A stretch of 64,000 nt of DNA from Neurospora tetrasperma FGSC 2508. Its lineage: Eukaryota > Ascomycota > Sordariomycetes > Sordariales > Sordariaceae. Of the stretch, positions 22,530 through 34,900 are shown piece by piece. A program made the position numbers and the translations under genes. Location of the stretch: the NCBI RefSeq assembly GCF_000213175.1, contig NW_009799102.1, forward strand, positions 3,938,095 to 4,002,094. Reading direction: 5' to 3'. How positions within the stretch are numbered: the stretch's first letter is position 1; each line of letters starts with the position of its first letter. The notes beneath the pieces are model-generated. The model was not told where the DNA came from and searched no databases. It saw only the letters and a program-made list of their open reading frames with translations.

Positions 22530-25500
22530 ATGGGGCATGCTTGGCTCGACTCCCTCTCGGAGGACTGGCCCTCCCAGCCTGGCTCTCTAGCCTCGGACGC
22601 GTCCCAGTTTGCAAAGAAGCTGGACAGCCATCAGCGGTCACAGTCGCAGTCGCAGTCGCAATCCCAATCTCGACCCGCCACCGCTCACAGTCGCAATTTA
22701 TCCCAAGCCGACTCCTCAACTTCCCAAAGCAGGAAAAAACCTCCAAAGACCCCTCCGAGCCGAATCCCTAGATCGAATTCGAGTCGAACGAGTGCCAACA
22801 ACAGCATCCTACCCGATGATCGCCGCAACAGCAACACCGCTTCCAACCCTGCATCGCGCCGTGGCTCGACCAAGTCCCTCGGCGATAGAGTTCGCGACCG
22901 CCAACGAGCCATTGACGCCCGAAGTCGCACCGCCTCCGTAGCCGAATCCGTCCAGTCTGCCGGCTCCGTCATCCACAACACTGTTAATCGCAAGGAAGTG
23001 AATGGCTCGCCAGGGAGGAAACAGGATACTCCAGAGTGGAAGAGACGTTTGGTATACCGAGAGCTTGATTATGGCGAAGCACCCGACTTGTTTACTTCGG
23101 CTGGTGCAATCCTCGAATCCATCTTCAAGCCACCACCACCACCACCTCTAGCTGCGTCGAACATGAATGCGGCGGACACCCATACGAATGCGGATACGCG
23201 AAACGGCCGAGGTTTCGAATCCCAGTACGAGTCGCAAGCCGAATCCCATGTCGAAATTACGTTGCCTTCGAGCCCGCCCTTTCTGGGCAGAGAACGGGAC
23301 CCTTCAACCGTCGAGATACATGTGGATGAGTCTTTCCAATCGCTTCCCCCAATACCTAAGGAGCAAGAGGAGGAAGTCGAAGAGGAACAACAAGAGCAAC
23401 AACGGCGCACAATACCAGAAATACGGTACCGACGGGCTACCGATTCCACTGACCCCAGTCAAGGATCCGAGTCCAGTTTCCGCGCCTCTACTAGCCAGCA
23501 ACAGACCTACCCCAAGGTCCGGTCAGGCACACCATCCACCTCCGCCTCGTCCCATCTTGGAAACCTCAGCGCTGGATCGCGTCAGGCAAGCGGCCAGAGT
23601 GTCTTGCGCCATGAGGATTTCAGCCCGATCCTACTCACTATGCACGACGAGGGCGAGGGCAACTCAAGTTTTGTGCCAGATATTTCCCCAGACGAGCTCC
23701 GATACCGCCTTGAAACTCTTAGAAAGAATCAGTTGCGCATGGCCCGTTCTGGCAAGAGCGATTCCGGTGGTAGTGTCTCTGGGAAGAGCGAGTCTGGAAA
23801 GAGCGAGGCTGAGGCTGCCGAGACGGGTGGTTCGTCAAGAAGCGACAACAAGGCAGGCGACACTAGCAACACCTCCAAGGACTACGAAAAGCTGGGAAGC
23901 TACATCAACGTCAGAAGAGGTGGCCGATCTGCCGACGGATCATTCCAGAACCACATGTTGAGCTCAGCATTGAACGATATCTCGGATCTCAATCCAGAGG
24001 AGTCTCTTCAAGCTAGCACCCCCAAGCGCTTTCCCTCGGTCAAGATCGAGAACTGGGATGACTACGAGCACGTTCCTGCACAGGTCTCTGGCCACATCTC
24101 CGACGAAATTTCTCCCCGCACCAGACCTGCAGTTCCCCGAATCCCTAATCTCAGCGTATCCACGAAGCGCGTAGCATCTTCACAGCAAGGGGCCGGCAGC
24201 CCTTTGAAGCTCTTCCAGCCCTACGATACCTTTACCAGCGAGATTCTGCAAAGACGACTCAGTCAATATCACGACGACACCCCGGGTGAACAGGCTTCTT
24301 CTGGACAGCAAACTGGAGATGAGTCTCCAGTACACGTTTCCTACATGGACTCTGGAGGCTATTTATCACCACCCAAGACCCACACGCGTCGAGGACAGGA
24401 GACGGGTCAACGCAAGGCCTCGGTTGCAGTCAACCAATTTGGAGCTGGGGTCTTGGATGGATACGAGTTTCAGGACGATTTCTCATACCAGTCGGTTGGC
24501 GCATCCGGCATTGAGGGTGACAAGGAAAACCAGGGTCCAAATGACGATTCTCAGCCAGAACCCCGGATCCCTGTCTTCGACTTCAGCCGTCCTTCTTCGC
24601 GCTCTGAAGCCGACGCCGGCGACGACGCTGATGCAAGCAACTCTTCGGTGCGTAGGAAGCGCCAAAAGCCCGCTGACTCGGGTTCATCGAAGCGACATTC
24701 TAGGATGGGGTCAAGCATGGCGCATAAGAAACGTCATGCTTTCACCCATATCCCCGCTACGTTTGCGACGCCAAGCAAGCGACGATCAGATCCAGCCCCC
24801 GAGTTCAAGCGGCCGCGCACTTCTCCGTCAAAGGATCCGACCCCTAAACGACGTAGGACTCTGCATGAGTCGGACATCGAATTTGGACTGCAAGATATCT
24901 CTCCCTCTCCGGAAACGCAGTCCATGAAGCTGTCGTACCAACAGATACAGGCTGCTATCGAGAAGCGGCGCAAAGAAGTACACGCTGAAAAACATCGCGA
25001 ACAGGTTGAGCCTGGTACGCCCTCGGGCAAAGATGTGCCAAGACCACGCACGCCGACACCTCTCCAGAGATCGTCTCTTCAGAAGGACGGAAAGAAGGGA
25101 AGGCCGCCTTTAACGGAGCTCATCACAAAGCCATCCAGTCGTCCTACTAGGCCGTCATCCAAGGCGTCTTCTAAGGGCCGCACGCCCAAGAAACATGGCG
25201 GACCAGGGTCGGCAATGAACACCGACCGCAAACCTTCCATCAAAACCGAGGATTTCCTCATCGAAGCCAACAAGATCATGGCCATGATTCGCAAGAATGC
25301 CGCCAGCGGTCTAACTAGTGTTGAGGAGTCGGATGAGTATGATTCTCGCCATGATGCAGATGGGGAAAGCTCCTATGAGGAGTCCACTCAGGAATCGTTC
25401 CTGCGTCCGCCCAGCCGCGAGGGACGCCCGCCTTTGACGCGCAGATCAACCAAGCAGGAAGATCCCGTCCTTGCAGAGCGTCTCAAACAGTATGAGGAAG

Positions 25501-28500
25501 CAAGCGATATGGGCGACATCATGGGCTCGTCTCTGCGTTCGGCTGCCCTGCACCGGCAAGGCTTTGGTACTGTACGGCAGGATGAAAAGCATCATGCAGG
25601 CAAGAAGGGTGGACCTGTGTTGCCCAACTTTAGGGAAGACGGTGTCATCAGCGACCCGCCAAACATTCGCATCTCCTGGAACCCAGCGCTCAAGACCAAG
25701 CTGTCGCATGAAAACGTTGAGGATGGAAGGCATACCCAGTCCGAGTCTGATAACTACACGGGACGGTCATCTCACACCACCTCGTCCAAGGGCTCCGATA
25801 GTAGAAAGACGATTGCGCCGGAAAGTGTACTGCATCTTATTCCAGACCGAGTCGGCAACATGGTGCTGGACAGGGAAAGAAATGTGTGGGTCAGGAAGCG
25901 TCCATCTAACGGGTTCATGGGCAGCAGACAAAATAGTTTCATTGCCTCGGAGGTGAGCGAAGATGACCCGTTCGCTGACATTCCCGATCTCACCGTGGAC
26001 ATCACGGAGGAATTGGAAAAGTTGCGGCTCACGACCAACCAGCGGGGGCAGGAGCACGAGCACGAGCAGGATGATGTCGACCTGGACCAAGCATCGGATG
26101 TCGCGGCACCTTTTGGCGATGACGATTTCCTTAACTCGGAACCGCAGTGGCAGCCAACCGGGAGTCGCAAAGACTCTGACACGTCGAACCCTGGCAAGAA
26201 AAACAAGCCAACCAGAACTGACGAACAGCGCGACGCAAAGCCCTCGTTGCAGTCACCAACCACGGCGGCGGGCACAGGTACAAGCAGCACAGGAGTCGAT
26301 GTCGAACATGAAATTGGGATATACGAGGACCGAGTAAGCAACATCCCACAAGCAGCCCGGCCCAGACGTCTCACGATCAGTTTCTCATCACCTATTGCGT
26401 CTATTATCCAGGACATCCAGGAAGTAGCAGACGACGTTGACTCCGATGCCGACGCCCCGAGCACGCTAGGACTAACAACAGGTGGGGAGGGCAACAACAA
26501 GCAGCAGCAGCGCAAGCGTAGCCTGCCACCTCTGCCGCCCAGAGGTTACACCAAACAGCAACAACAGCAGCACCCGCAACCCCGAGGCCGCGGAGCCGTC
26601 TCCAAGCTCAGGAACGACGTTGTGTCTGGTTCAGCGTCTAGGTCACGCAGCCGTTCACGAGGTCCGCCGCGTCACTTGTCCGTCAAAGGCCAGACGTACA
26701 TGGCAAGACCTGTTTCACGGATTGACGAGCATGATGAAGAATCCAGTAATGCTAATAAGAACAGCTTCCCATTTCATGGTCATGGTCAGCCGCCGTTATT
26801 ATCGCCACAACCTCAGGGTATGGAACTCAGCATCGTTGCTGCTGATACATCAATGGTCAACCAAGACGACCACGAAGCCCAACAACACAACAGCATTTCC
26901 TTCCTGGTGGCAACACCCGCTCACCATCTACGACCATGCTCCATGTCCGGCGCTGACCCGGCTCACATCATCGGCCAGTATGTCGGCACCTTCTCTCTCA
27001 GCCCCCTATCGGACTTCACCATCCACCCTCCCGACGAGTCGTCATTGGCTCTTGAAGCAAGTTACGTTATTGGCAACCACCACCTCGTCACCGGCGACCA
27101 CCACTCCCGTGGCCGCTCTATGTCCATGTCTACCCGTGACCTCGTCGCCAAGCTCACCGAAGTCGAGCCCTTTGAGCCCTACTGGGAAGATATGCGCAAC
27201 CTCTGCCTTGCGCACAAGCGTTTGGAATCCCTGCATGCTCTCGATGAGTTCTGTGGCCGTCTCGAATCCCTAGACGCCAGCCACAACGAGATTAGGAACC
27301 TCACCGGCGCTCCGTCCACTACTCGCTTCCTCAAGATGACCAACAATCAGCTGTCAAGCCTGACGGCGTGGGGACACTTGACCAACCTGCAGTATGTGGA
27401 TATCTCCAACAACCGATTGACGAGCCTGAATCCGTTCAAGCAGTTGGTGCATCTGAGGGAGTTGAGGGTGGACAATAACCGTTTGGAGAGCTTGGAGGGG
27501 ATCAAGTTTCATGATGGGTTGCAGGTGTTGAGGGCGCGAGGGAATTGCATTGAGGAGGTGGACTTTGATGGGGCGAGGCTGGTGCATCTTACCGAGTTGG
27601 ACTTGAGGGGTAACAAGATTAAGAGGGTGGTGAACCTAGACCAGCTCCCGGTTTTGAGCTCGCTTAACCTCGAAGGGAACCAGATTGAGGTGTTTGAGGT
27701 TGGCTCGCCGGCCGCACTTACCTCTGGTTCCTCTCCCGTTTCTGATCACGGTCAGGCCGTTAGTCCGTTGAGGTACCTTCATCTCAACGATAACTGTCTG
27801 AGCCATCTGTCCATCCACCACCTCCCCCATCTACGGCTCCTCCATGCCGACCGTAACCGCCTCGTCCGCATCCACGGCTTCTCCCGTGCTCGCCACCTCG
27901 ACTCGCTCTCCCTCCGCGAGCAGCAAGGTCCCGAACCTCTCGACCTCGATCACCTCCTCTCTCGGGCCTACGAAGTCCGCAAACTATTTTTGTCTGGCAA
28001 CTACCTAGGCAGCACCACCAACCCCAAGGGCGTCGAAGAGAGTGGTTTCAACCCTCCCATCGATCTGCTCAACCTGCAACTCCTCGAACTAGCCAACTGC
28101 GGCCTGACCAAATTACCCGTGGACGTCGGACAGATGATGCCCAACCTGAGAGTTCTCAACCTCAACATGAATGCGCTTGAGGATCTGTCGCCATTGAGAC
28201 ATGTACCGCGGTTAAAGCGGCTATTCATCTCCGGGAACCGAATTAGGGATTTAAGTTCGCTAGTTGACGTCCTTGCCAACTTTTCCTGCCTCACAGCTGT
28301 TGATTTGCGAGGGAACGGACTAGTAATGGGGTTTTACTCGCCTGTTCAGGAACTCTGCAAAAGCAACACTAGCCTCGGCGGCAAGCAGGACAAACCCACC
28401 ACCAACGCAGACGAGGATGCACGGAAGGGACAGGAAGAAGCAGATGGTGGTGGCCAGGAGCAGGAAGAAAACCACGAGAATAAAGACCAGTGGACTCTCC

Positions 28501-29414
28501 CCTCGCAAACGCTCGCTTCCGATAAAGCGTACGCGTCGAGACTTGATCTGCAGACCAAGATGCGGCGTAGGGTCTATGATCATTTACTGGCTGAGAAGTG
28601 TACAAGGCTGAAGAAAGTGGATGGTCTCCCGTTTGATCGCGATCATGTCCTTTCTCTCAGGGACGAAGTCTGGAAAGCGTTGGTTGCTCGCGGGGTGTTT
28701 ACAGTTCCGGGCCAGAGTCACGGTCAGAGTCACGGTCAGCAGACTCCAGCGGGCGCGAATGCGATTGCGGCTCCTGTTCCAGGTAGTGCTGCTGCCCCTG
28801 CCTTTGCCCTTGCTCCTGGGAATAACTTGGTGGGAGGCGGTGGAGTCCCGAATGTTCCAGGCGTACCTGGCCTCCCTACAGGTGCTTCCAGCTTTGGGTC
28901 AGCTGTAGGTTTTGGATTCGGTAGTCCTACAACAGTGGTGGGTAGTGATGCTGAAGGGCCGGGACACCTTCAAAGTCACGGTGTTGGTGGGAGGAGGCAG
29001 AGCATGAGTATGAGCATGAACATGAACATGAGTCCTGTGGCTGGACGCGTCCCAGTCAACGGGCAGGGTCAGTCTCAGTCTCAGTCTCCGTACCAACAGC
29101 AGTACCAACAGCAGCAGCAGATGACGCAAAATGGAAGTCCGTCGAATGTAAGAGGTCGTGGAGTTAATGGAGTTAATGGACGGCGGAATGGCGGGGTGTT
29201 AAGAGAGGTGGACATGAACGCTAATGGCGGGATGGGTGGTGTGAGTGGTGGTGGTGGTGGTTATGGAATGAATGGGTGTCCTCCGAATCAAAATCTCATG
29301 GGACAAATGGGACAGAGAGAGACACAGGGCCAGAGCCAGAGAAGTGAAAGGGAAATGGAAGAGAGGCTCAGACAGATGCAGAGAGAGAGGGAGGAGAGGT
29401 GGTTGGCTGGTTGA
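22530..29414 (+). CDS. Cdc11/Nud1-type septation-network scaffold with leucine-rich repeats
   Basis: Single-exon gene of 2294 residues. The frame extends upstream without an ATG, so the first in-frame ATG (22530) is used. The N-terminus MGHAWLDSLSEDWPSQP carries the short Trp-containing motif known at the start of fungal Cdc11/SnaD proteins. Residues 15-1500 are Ser/Thr/Pro/Gln-rich and disordered, with many SP/TP sites fitting phosphorylation by CDK and network kinases. From about 1550 to 1935 there are leucine-rich repeats (for example LESLDASHNEIRNL and LQYVDISNNRLTSL), the conserved domain of Cdc11 (S. pombe), Nud1 (S. cerevisiae), centriolin and SNAD. A Gln/Gly/Met-rich tail follows. The family recruits the septation initiation network or mitotic exit network GTPase module to the spindle pole body. 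It is much longer than the yeast homologues. Confidence 0.8.
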   Translation: MGHAWLDSLSEDWPSQPGSLASDASQFAKKLDSHQRSQSQSQSQSQSRPATAHSRNLSQADSSTSQSRKKPPKTPPSRIPRSNSSRTSANNSILPDDRRNSNTASNPASRRGSTKSLGDRVRDRQRAIDARSRTASVAESVQSAGSVIHNTVNRKEVNGSPGRKQDTPEWKRRLVYRELDYGEAPDLFTSAGAILESIFKPPPPPPLAASNMNAADTHTNADTRNGRGFESQYESQAESHVEITLPSSPPFLGRERDPSTVEIHVDESFQSLPPIPKEQEEEVEEEQQEQQRRTIPEIRYRRATDSTDPSQGSESSFRASTSQQQTYPKVRSGTPSTSASSHLGNLSAGSRQASGQSVLRHEDFSPILLTMHDEGEGNSSFVPDISPDELRYRLETLRKNQLRMARSGKSDSGGSVSGKSESGKSEAEAAETGGSSRSDNKAGDTSNTSKDYEKLGSYINVRRGGRSADGSFQNHMLSSALNDISDLNPEESLQASTPKRFPSVKIENWDDYEHVPAQVSGHISDEISPRTRPAVPRIPNLSVSTKRVASSQQGAGSPLKLFQPYDTFTSEILQRRLSQYHDDTPGEQASSGQQTGDESPVHVSYMDSGGYLSPPKTHTRRGQETGQRKASVAVNQFGAGVLDGYEFQDDFSYQSVGASGIEGDKENQGPNDDSQPEPRIPVFDFSRPSSRSEADAGDDADASNSSVRRKRQKPADSGSSKRHSRMGSSMAHKKRHAFTHIPATFATPSKRRSDPAPEFKRPRTSPSKDPTPKRRRTLHESDIEFGLQDISPSPETQSMKLSYQQIQAAIEKRRKEVHAEKHREQVEPGTPSGKDVPRPRTPTPLQRSSLQKDGKKGRPPLTELITKPSSRPTRPSSKASSKGRTPKKHGGPGSAMNTDRKPSIKTEDFLIEANKIMAMIRKNAASGLTSVEESDEYDSRHDADGESSYEESTQESFLRPPSREGRPPLTRRSTKQEDPVLAERLKQYEEASDMGDIMGSSLRSAALHRQGFGTVRQDEKHHAGKKGGPVLPNFREDGVISDPPNIRISWNPALKTKLSHENVEDGRHTQSESDNYTGRSSHTTSSKGSDSRKTIAPESVLHLIPDRVGNMVLDRERNVWVRKRPSNGFMGSRQNSFIASEVSEDDPFADIPDLTVDITEELEKLRLTTNQRGQEHEHEQDDVDLDQASDVAAPFGDDDFLNSEPQWQPTGSRKDSDTSNPGKKNKPTRTDEQRDAKPSLQSPTTAAGTGTSSTGVDVEHEIGIYEDRVSNIPQAARPRRLTISFSSPIASIIQDIQEVADDVDSDADAPSTLGLTTGGEGNNKQQQRKRSLPPLPPRGYTKQQQQQHPQPRGRGAVSKLRNDVVSGSASRSRSRSRGPPRHLSVKGQTYMARPVSRIDEHDEESSNANKNSFPFHGHGQPPLLSPQPQGMELSIVAADTSMVNQDDHEAQQHNSISFLVATPAHHLRPCSMSGADPAHIIGQYVGTFSLSPLSDFTIHPPDESSLALEASYVIGNHHLVTGDHHSRGRSMSMSTRDLVAKLTEVEPFEPYWEDMRNLCLAHKRLESLHALDEFCGRLESLDASHNEIRNLTGAPSTTRFLKMTNNQLSSLTAWGHLTNLQYVDISNNRLTSLNPFKQLVHLRELRVDNNRLESLEGIKFHDGLQVLRARGNCIEEVDFDGARLVHLTELDLRGNKIKRVVNLDQLPVLSSLNLEGNQIEVFEVGSPAALTSGSSPVSDHGQAVSPLRYLHLNDNCLSHLSIHHLPHLRLLHADRNRLVRIHGFSRARHLDSLSLREQQGPEPLDLDHLLSRAYEVRKLFLSGNYLGSTTNPKGVEESGFNPPIDLLNLQLLELANCGLTKLPVDVGQMMPNLRVLNLNMNALEDLSPLRHVPRLKRLFISGNRIRDLSSLVDVLANFSCLTAVDLRGNGLVMGFYSPVQELCKSNTSLGGKQDKPTTNADEDARKGQEEADGGGQEQEENHENKDQWTLPSQTLASDKAYASRLDLQTKMRRRVYDHLLAEKCTRLKKVDGLPFDRDHVLSLRDEVWKALVARGVFTVPGQSHGQSHGQQTPAGANAIAAPVPGSAAAPAFALAPGNNLVGGGGVPNVPGVPGLPTGASSFGSAVGFGFGSPTTVVGSDAEGPGHLQSHGVGGRRQSMSMSMNMNMSPVAGRVPVNGQGQSQSQSPYQQQYQQQQQMTQNGSPSNVRGRGVNGVNGRRNGGVLREVDMNANGGMGGVSGGGGGYGMNGCPPNQNLMGQMGQRETQGQSQRSEREMEERLRQMQREREERWLAG

Positions 29415-29520
29415 GGAGTAAGTGGAGAGTTTGCTGCTGGGTGGATTGGTGAAGCTCGGTTCCTTTGGTTTCTGTCTGCTAGCTGCTATCGCTGGTTTCT
29501 TTTGTCGAAGGTCGAGTGAT

Positions 29521-29566
29521 GACTGGATGGATGACTGGATGGATAAATGGATGGATGGATGGATGA
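29521..29566. repeat. GGAT-type tetranucleotide cluster
   Basis: Imperfect repeats of ATGGATGG/ACTGGATGG lie just downstream of the Cdc11-like stop codon, probably within its 3' untranslated region. Confidence 0.7.
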
Positions 29567-30800
29567 AATGTTTGTCATGAACTGTCATGATTACGAAAAG
29601 TTTTTCTTTTTTTTCTTCTTCTCTTTTTTTGCTGGGTTAGCTGGGTTGGCCGGCTCTGTTCTCTTTCTATCATGGTTTTCTCGCAACAAGCAAGGAGTTA
29701 TGATGGCGTGTGCATAGCAACGGTTTGTTTTCTTTCCTGGTATGGTTTACGGTGTATGGTTTCTTGTTTGTGTTTCTTCTTGTCCTTTTTTTTTTTTCAT
29801 TTTTCTTGGTTTGGGATTAACATTAGGCTATCTATATACATCGATAGCTGGTTAGGGCGCTTCTCACTCACTCTAAAACGAGCATGGGCATGGCATAGCA
29901 TGGTTATGATATGATATGGTTCTAGGGTATGGTACTACACTACGTAGTCCAGGGAACGAAAAATAAGGGGTGGGGGGTGTTTAGGGAGAGAAGGAGAGCA
30001 TGGTGAAATGAAACGAATTGAGAAATGGAATGGAAGGATTCTTCTCTTTGTCTCCTTGGATAACGAGGTTTGTTTTCCGTGCATATTTGATGTGAGACCG
30101 TTGTTCCCTTAGTTATGACCTGGCTATGAAACAGTAATAATGACAGTAATAATAACAGTAGCAGTACCTCTCCCTATCCTACTATACTCGTAGGTACTTA
30201 ACACTCTCAGGTACACTTCCAGGTACACTTGCTGTCACAGTTCAGTCGTCGCCATCGAGTAACAACACCCTACTTTAACTAATGAACAAAGTCCCTTGAC
30301 CATTCTCATTCGAAAAGAACGGACGGTACAACCACAGACACGCTAATGACTACTTAGCCCAGCTTCTCAGCTTCTCAGCTTCTCTCTTCAGCTTCAGACG
30401 AATCTCGTCTATATAAATGACTGTTCATCCTCACCATCAATTTCAATTTCTTGAATAGGTAGTTTTTTGCCATCTAGTCCAAAGTACATTCAAGGTACCT
30501 ACCAAAGTACCAAAGTAGGTACCAACTTACCAACTTACCAACGCCCAACTTACTTACCCAAAGTCCAACGCACGAAACAATCAATCAGCTTCTTCACTCT
30601 CACACATTTATCAGGTGAGTGAGTGAGTTTGTGAGGTCTCCGAGATTCACGGACAAGCAAGCAAGCTGAAACTAGGTAGAGGTAGTAAGCTAGGTAGCTA
30701 GCTAACCGGCTGGCTGGTTGGCTGATCCGAGAGCTATCATCTATCTACAGTCAACTACTTATCAACTATCAAATAGGAATCCCGTCATGGCGGGACTAGC

Positions 30801-30845
30801 CTGGTCTGGTCTGGTCTGGTCTGGTCTGGTCTGGTCTGGTCTGGT
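30801..30845. repeat. (CTGGT)9 pentanucleotide microsatellite
   Basis: Nine perfect CTGGT units followed by a CTGAT variant. It is non-coding and likely polymorphic between strains. Confidence 0.9.
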
Positions 30846-30887
30846 CTGATGGACTAGCCTGGACAACTGAGTGACTTGGATAATAAC

Positions 30888-31016
<129 letters not shown>

Positions 31017-31930
31017 CTAACTCCCAGTTCAGCAACAACTTGGAGGGTTTAGAAGGAAATTTGTCACTACCTAGGTACCTTACTTATCACTGAAGATAAA
31101 GGGAAGAAAAGAAAACAAAAGTATATATATATATACATCTATATATACATCTATATATAAAGGGTGGGGTGGGGGGAGAGAGAGAGGGAAAAAAGAGAAA
31201 GAAAGGAACTAACTATCTATCTTGCAATCACTTCCTCAGACTTCGTTGGGTTAGACAGGTTATTTGTTATACAGGCTACCTAAACAGACCAAGAGTTTTT
31301 TCTTTGACAAGCCAACGGGTAAGATGCCTACTCACTTGTAGGAAGGACCATACGGTAGTACACTGAATAATTTTTGGAATGAGAGCTTATAGAGTTGTGA
31401 ATACTGCATCCGTTACCTACCACGTATTTACCTAGGTACAGTGATACAAGTGACGAGGTTTATTCATGGTATGATAATCTCGGGTTTTCTCTCTGTTCTG
31501 TTCTGCTTGGTTCTTATCTGTTTTGGTCTGTTCTGGTTTGCTCTGTTCACTGCTGCTCACTGCTGCTCACTCTTGTCCTGTCTTTATCCATATATCCATA
31601 AAATAACCGGATGTTATGATAGACACAAACACCAAACTTAACTCTTTCAACACAGCCATAACAAGCAATTGCACTTTCAATCATAAATTCCATCAATCAA
31701 TCACCCAACTTGAAGACTCCCTAAACACCCTACCAAACAATCTACCAACCAACCGGATACTCCAATAACTAATCAACAAGACAAACAAACAAACAAACAG
31801 CCGGCCAAGCCTGTACATCAAACATTTCTCAACTCGACACCCTCCAGTCTCCTCCCATTACTTTCCTTCCGTTCTGCATTATGATCTCCACACCTTAATC
31901 GCAAACATTTATCTGTCTGTCTGTCTTGCC

Positions 31931-34900
31931 TCACTCCGACACAAACCCCTCATCCTCCTCGGCACCATACGCAGCATCCTCCATCATCTCCCTCTCAATC
32001 TCCTCATCCACCGCCCGCCACGTGCCCAACCCCAACTCCCTCCTCACATCCCTCTGGATCCTCAAAAAGTACTTCCGCAAACTCCTCAGACCCCTCAAAA
32101 ACCCGTTATCCGGTTCCTGCGGATACCGAGGCGGACACGGCTTGCCTTCGATGCCATTGGCAGCCAAGTCCTCGGCCGTGACACAATTGGCAAAGTCCGC
32201 CATTTTGAAATCGATTTCGTGCTTGTCTTTCTTCTTCTTGCCTCCGCCGCCGCCGCCGCTGCCGCCGTTCAAAGTACTGTCAATGCGATGCTTAATGGAG
32301 ACGGCGTCGTCGTTATCCGTCGCAAAGTCGGTCGAGTAGTAATCTTCCATGGCCGTGTCGTATTCCGAGTGCGTGGTGGTGGAGGGCGTGGGAGGCGCAG
32401 GAGGGGGAAGCGGTTCGCCGTCGTAGAACATGAGGAGCGAAGCGGCGTAGAAGCGGTAGCCTTTTAGTCTTCTGATGATGACTTCCAGTTCTGATAGCTT
32501 GTGCAGCACGGTGGGGATGTGCCGCAGGATGGAGGCGCGGTCGACGCCGTTGTAGAGGAATCGGGTCAAGGCGTCTTGGAACTCTTGGCCGGCTTTGAGG
32601 TCGCGGCCGTAGTACTTGTCTTTGAAGACGTAGGACTGGGTGGCGACGTCCCAGACTTGGAGACCGCAGACGCGCACGCCGAGCTCGCGAGAGGTGGTCT
32701 TGGCGCATTTGCCTTGTTGGGATTTTTGCTTCTTGGGGGAGGCTTCGACGCCGTATTGACGGGTGCCCATCTTGAGGTCCATGATGCAGGGACGCTTCAT
32801 GCCGGCAGTGAGGTCTTCAAGCAGCAAGAAGTACTCGACGCGGGAGTCGGTTTGCGTCTGAGCTTCTTTGGGGTTGATGGGGCGGGGGATCTTGGTGATC
32901 TCGTTGTGCGGGCTGGAAGGAGCGAGGTCATCGGCGGTGGCGGTGTCGACACCGTTGGTACCATTAGTACCATTGTGTGTAGTGTCCAAAGGCCCAATGG
33001 ACTCCGCTCCTGGTACATCCGGGACGCCACCAGACTCAAACACGGGCTCCTCGTTATCAGCCTTGTAGGGAGCCGAGTCAGCCTCCTCAAAGTACTGCAG
33101 GTCGCCGCGCGAATCCTCGACATCCTTTGGCTTTCTCCTCAGTCCCGTCCCCGAGTACCGACGCTTCTTCTTTGGCTGGGCTGGCGACGCATCCTTCAGG
33201 ATCTCTGGCTCAGGAGCACTAGTCCCCGTCACGTCCTTAGGGCCGTCGTCTTCCACTCCTTCTTCCCTGAAGCTGCGCGGTCGGGTGGCTAGGTTCTCCT
33301 CGCTTCGTACCAGGTCGCAGGGCTTGAGGCGCGACTCCTCACCAGCACTGCTGGCCCGCGGCTTGGCATCTTGAGCGACGTCCAAGTTCGGATCCGACTC
33401 GGTGTGGCGGAGAACTGGTTGCAGGCTTCGCCGGGAGAAGGGCCTTTGGTGACCCTTCTTATGACGGTGAACAGCAACGGGCTGCTTGAGGAAGGCGTCG
33501 TTGAACACCTCATTGCGCAGCCGCTTATTCACCATGGTGGCTCCCCAGCTGTTAGCATGCCGATCCTCCAGCCTTGGTCGCAACATGTGGCTGGGGTTCT
33601 CAGCACATTGTCCGTTGAGGATCCTACGCCCATGGAGAGAAGCCGAGGAGGCACTCCGTAAGCGAGTGAAAGAGCTTGACGACGCCAACGCTGGTTGAAT
33701 CAGGCTCCGGGGGAGAATATGTTGGTTGTCAACAAAGGTGACGGTAGGGATCTGACCCAGCGGTTGCTGCAGCGACTGGCTAATCATGCGCTGCTCAGGC
33801 TGCGCCGGCTGGGCGCCGTTTGTTGTTGGTGCTGCTTCATCCCCTTTGGCACCGGAGCTTGTAGCTTCGTTTTCGCCCGCTGCAGGGGCTTCCAGCGCAG
33901 CAGCTGCCTCGTCTTTCTTGTGCACCGACTTTCGGCGAGGCTTCTTTTGGAAGGTAACGTTCAAGACACCAATATATCTGCAGCAACAACAGGGTTAGTC
34001 ATGGGATCATACGGCTATACATGATATACATGGGACGACAACATACCTTGGCAAAAAAGCCAACAAGTCGCGATGGTATCGTTCAATTTTTTCATAGAAT
34101 TCATTTTCTCGGTTGTTCAACTGTTTACAGACGGCCCGCCGAGAAAAGCGCCAGAGAGTGGTGTGCCCTCCGACTTGGTGTTTGTAAGGGATCAGTTCAA
34201 TTGCATCTAGGGGCTGCTCTTCTTTGGTCTCCCCTTGGTGGTCATGGACGACATCTTCGGGATGACGGTGGTGGTGGTGATGATGATGATGATGATGATG
34301 AGCATGATGCGCAATGGACTGGAATGGCTTCTGTGGTGGAGGGACACCAGTTTCAATCTCGTCCGCAACGGCAGGTTCATTGACTTTGCCAGTGTCTATC
34401 TGAGAACCTACAAAAGGAACAGTAGCAGCGCTGTCGGCAGCAGGCTTGGCAAGCCGATGGGTCTTTTCAACGTCAGGACACTCGTCTAGACATTCGACCT
34501 CAGGCTCACCCGCTTTCACAAGCCACGAATGGAAATCTTCAGCACGTGAGTGTGTTCTGGAGGGAAGCGCAGTTCGGGAAGAAGCGGCGCCAGGCACGTC
34601 GGAGTGCTCCTCCTCGGCCTCCTCGGGGCCCTGATGTGGTAGGAACACGGCCGACGAAATCTTTTCCTCCCCAGACTCTTCGCCTTCCTCTGTATGCGAT
34701 CCACCTTCAATGCTAGCATCCGACTTGCGCCGAGGCTCTGGCTTGCGATCCAACGACGGAGAACTTTTGCCAACAGCTGCAGCAGTATCTTGTAGTGCAC
34801 TCGTGTGCTCGCGACCCGGGGTAGCAGGAGGCTGATGCTTTAGCTGGGCCGGCTCTTCAACCAGCTTGGATAAGAAATAGTCTGGAGCGGTGTTGTTGCC

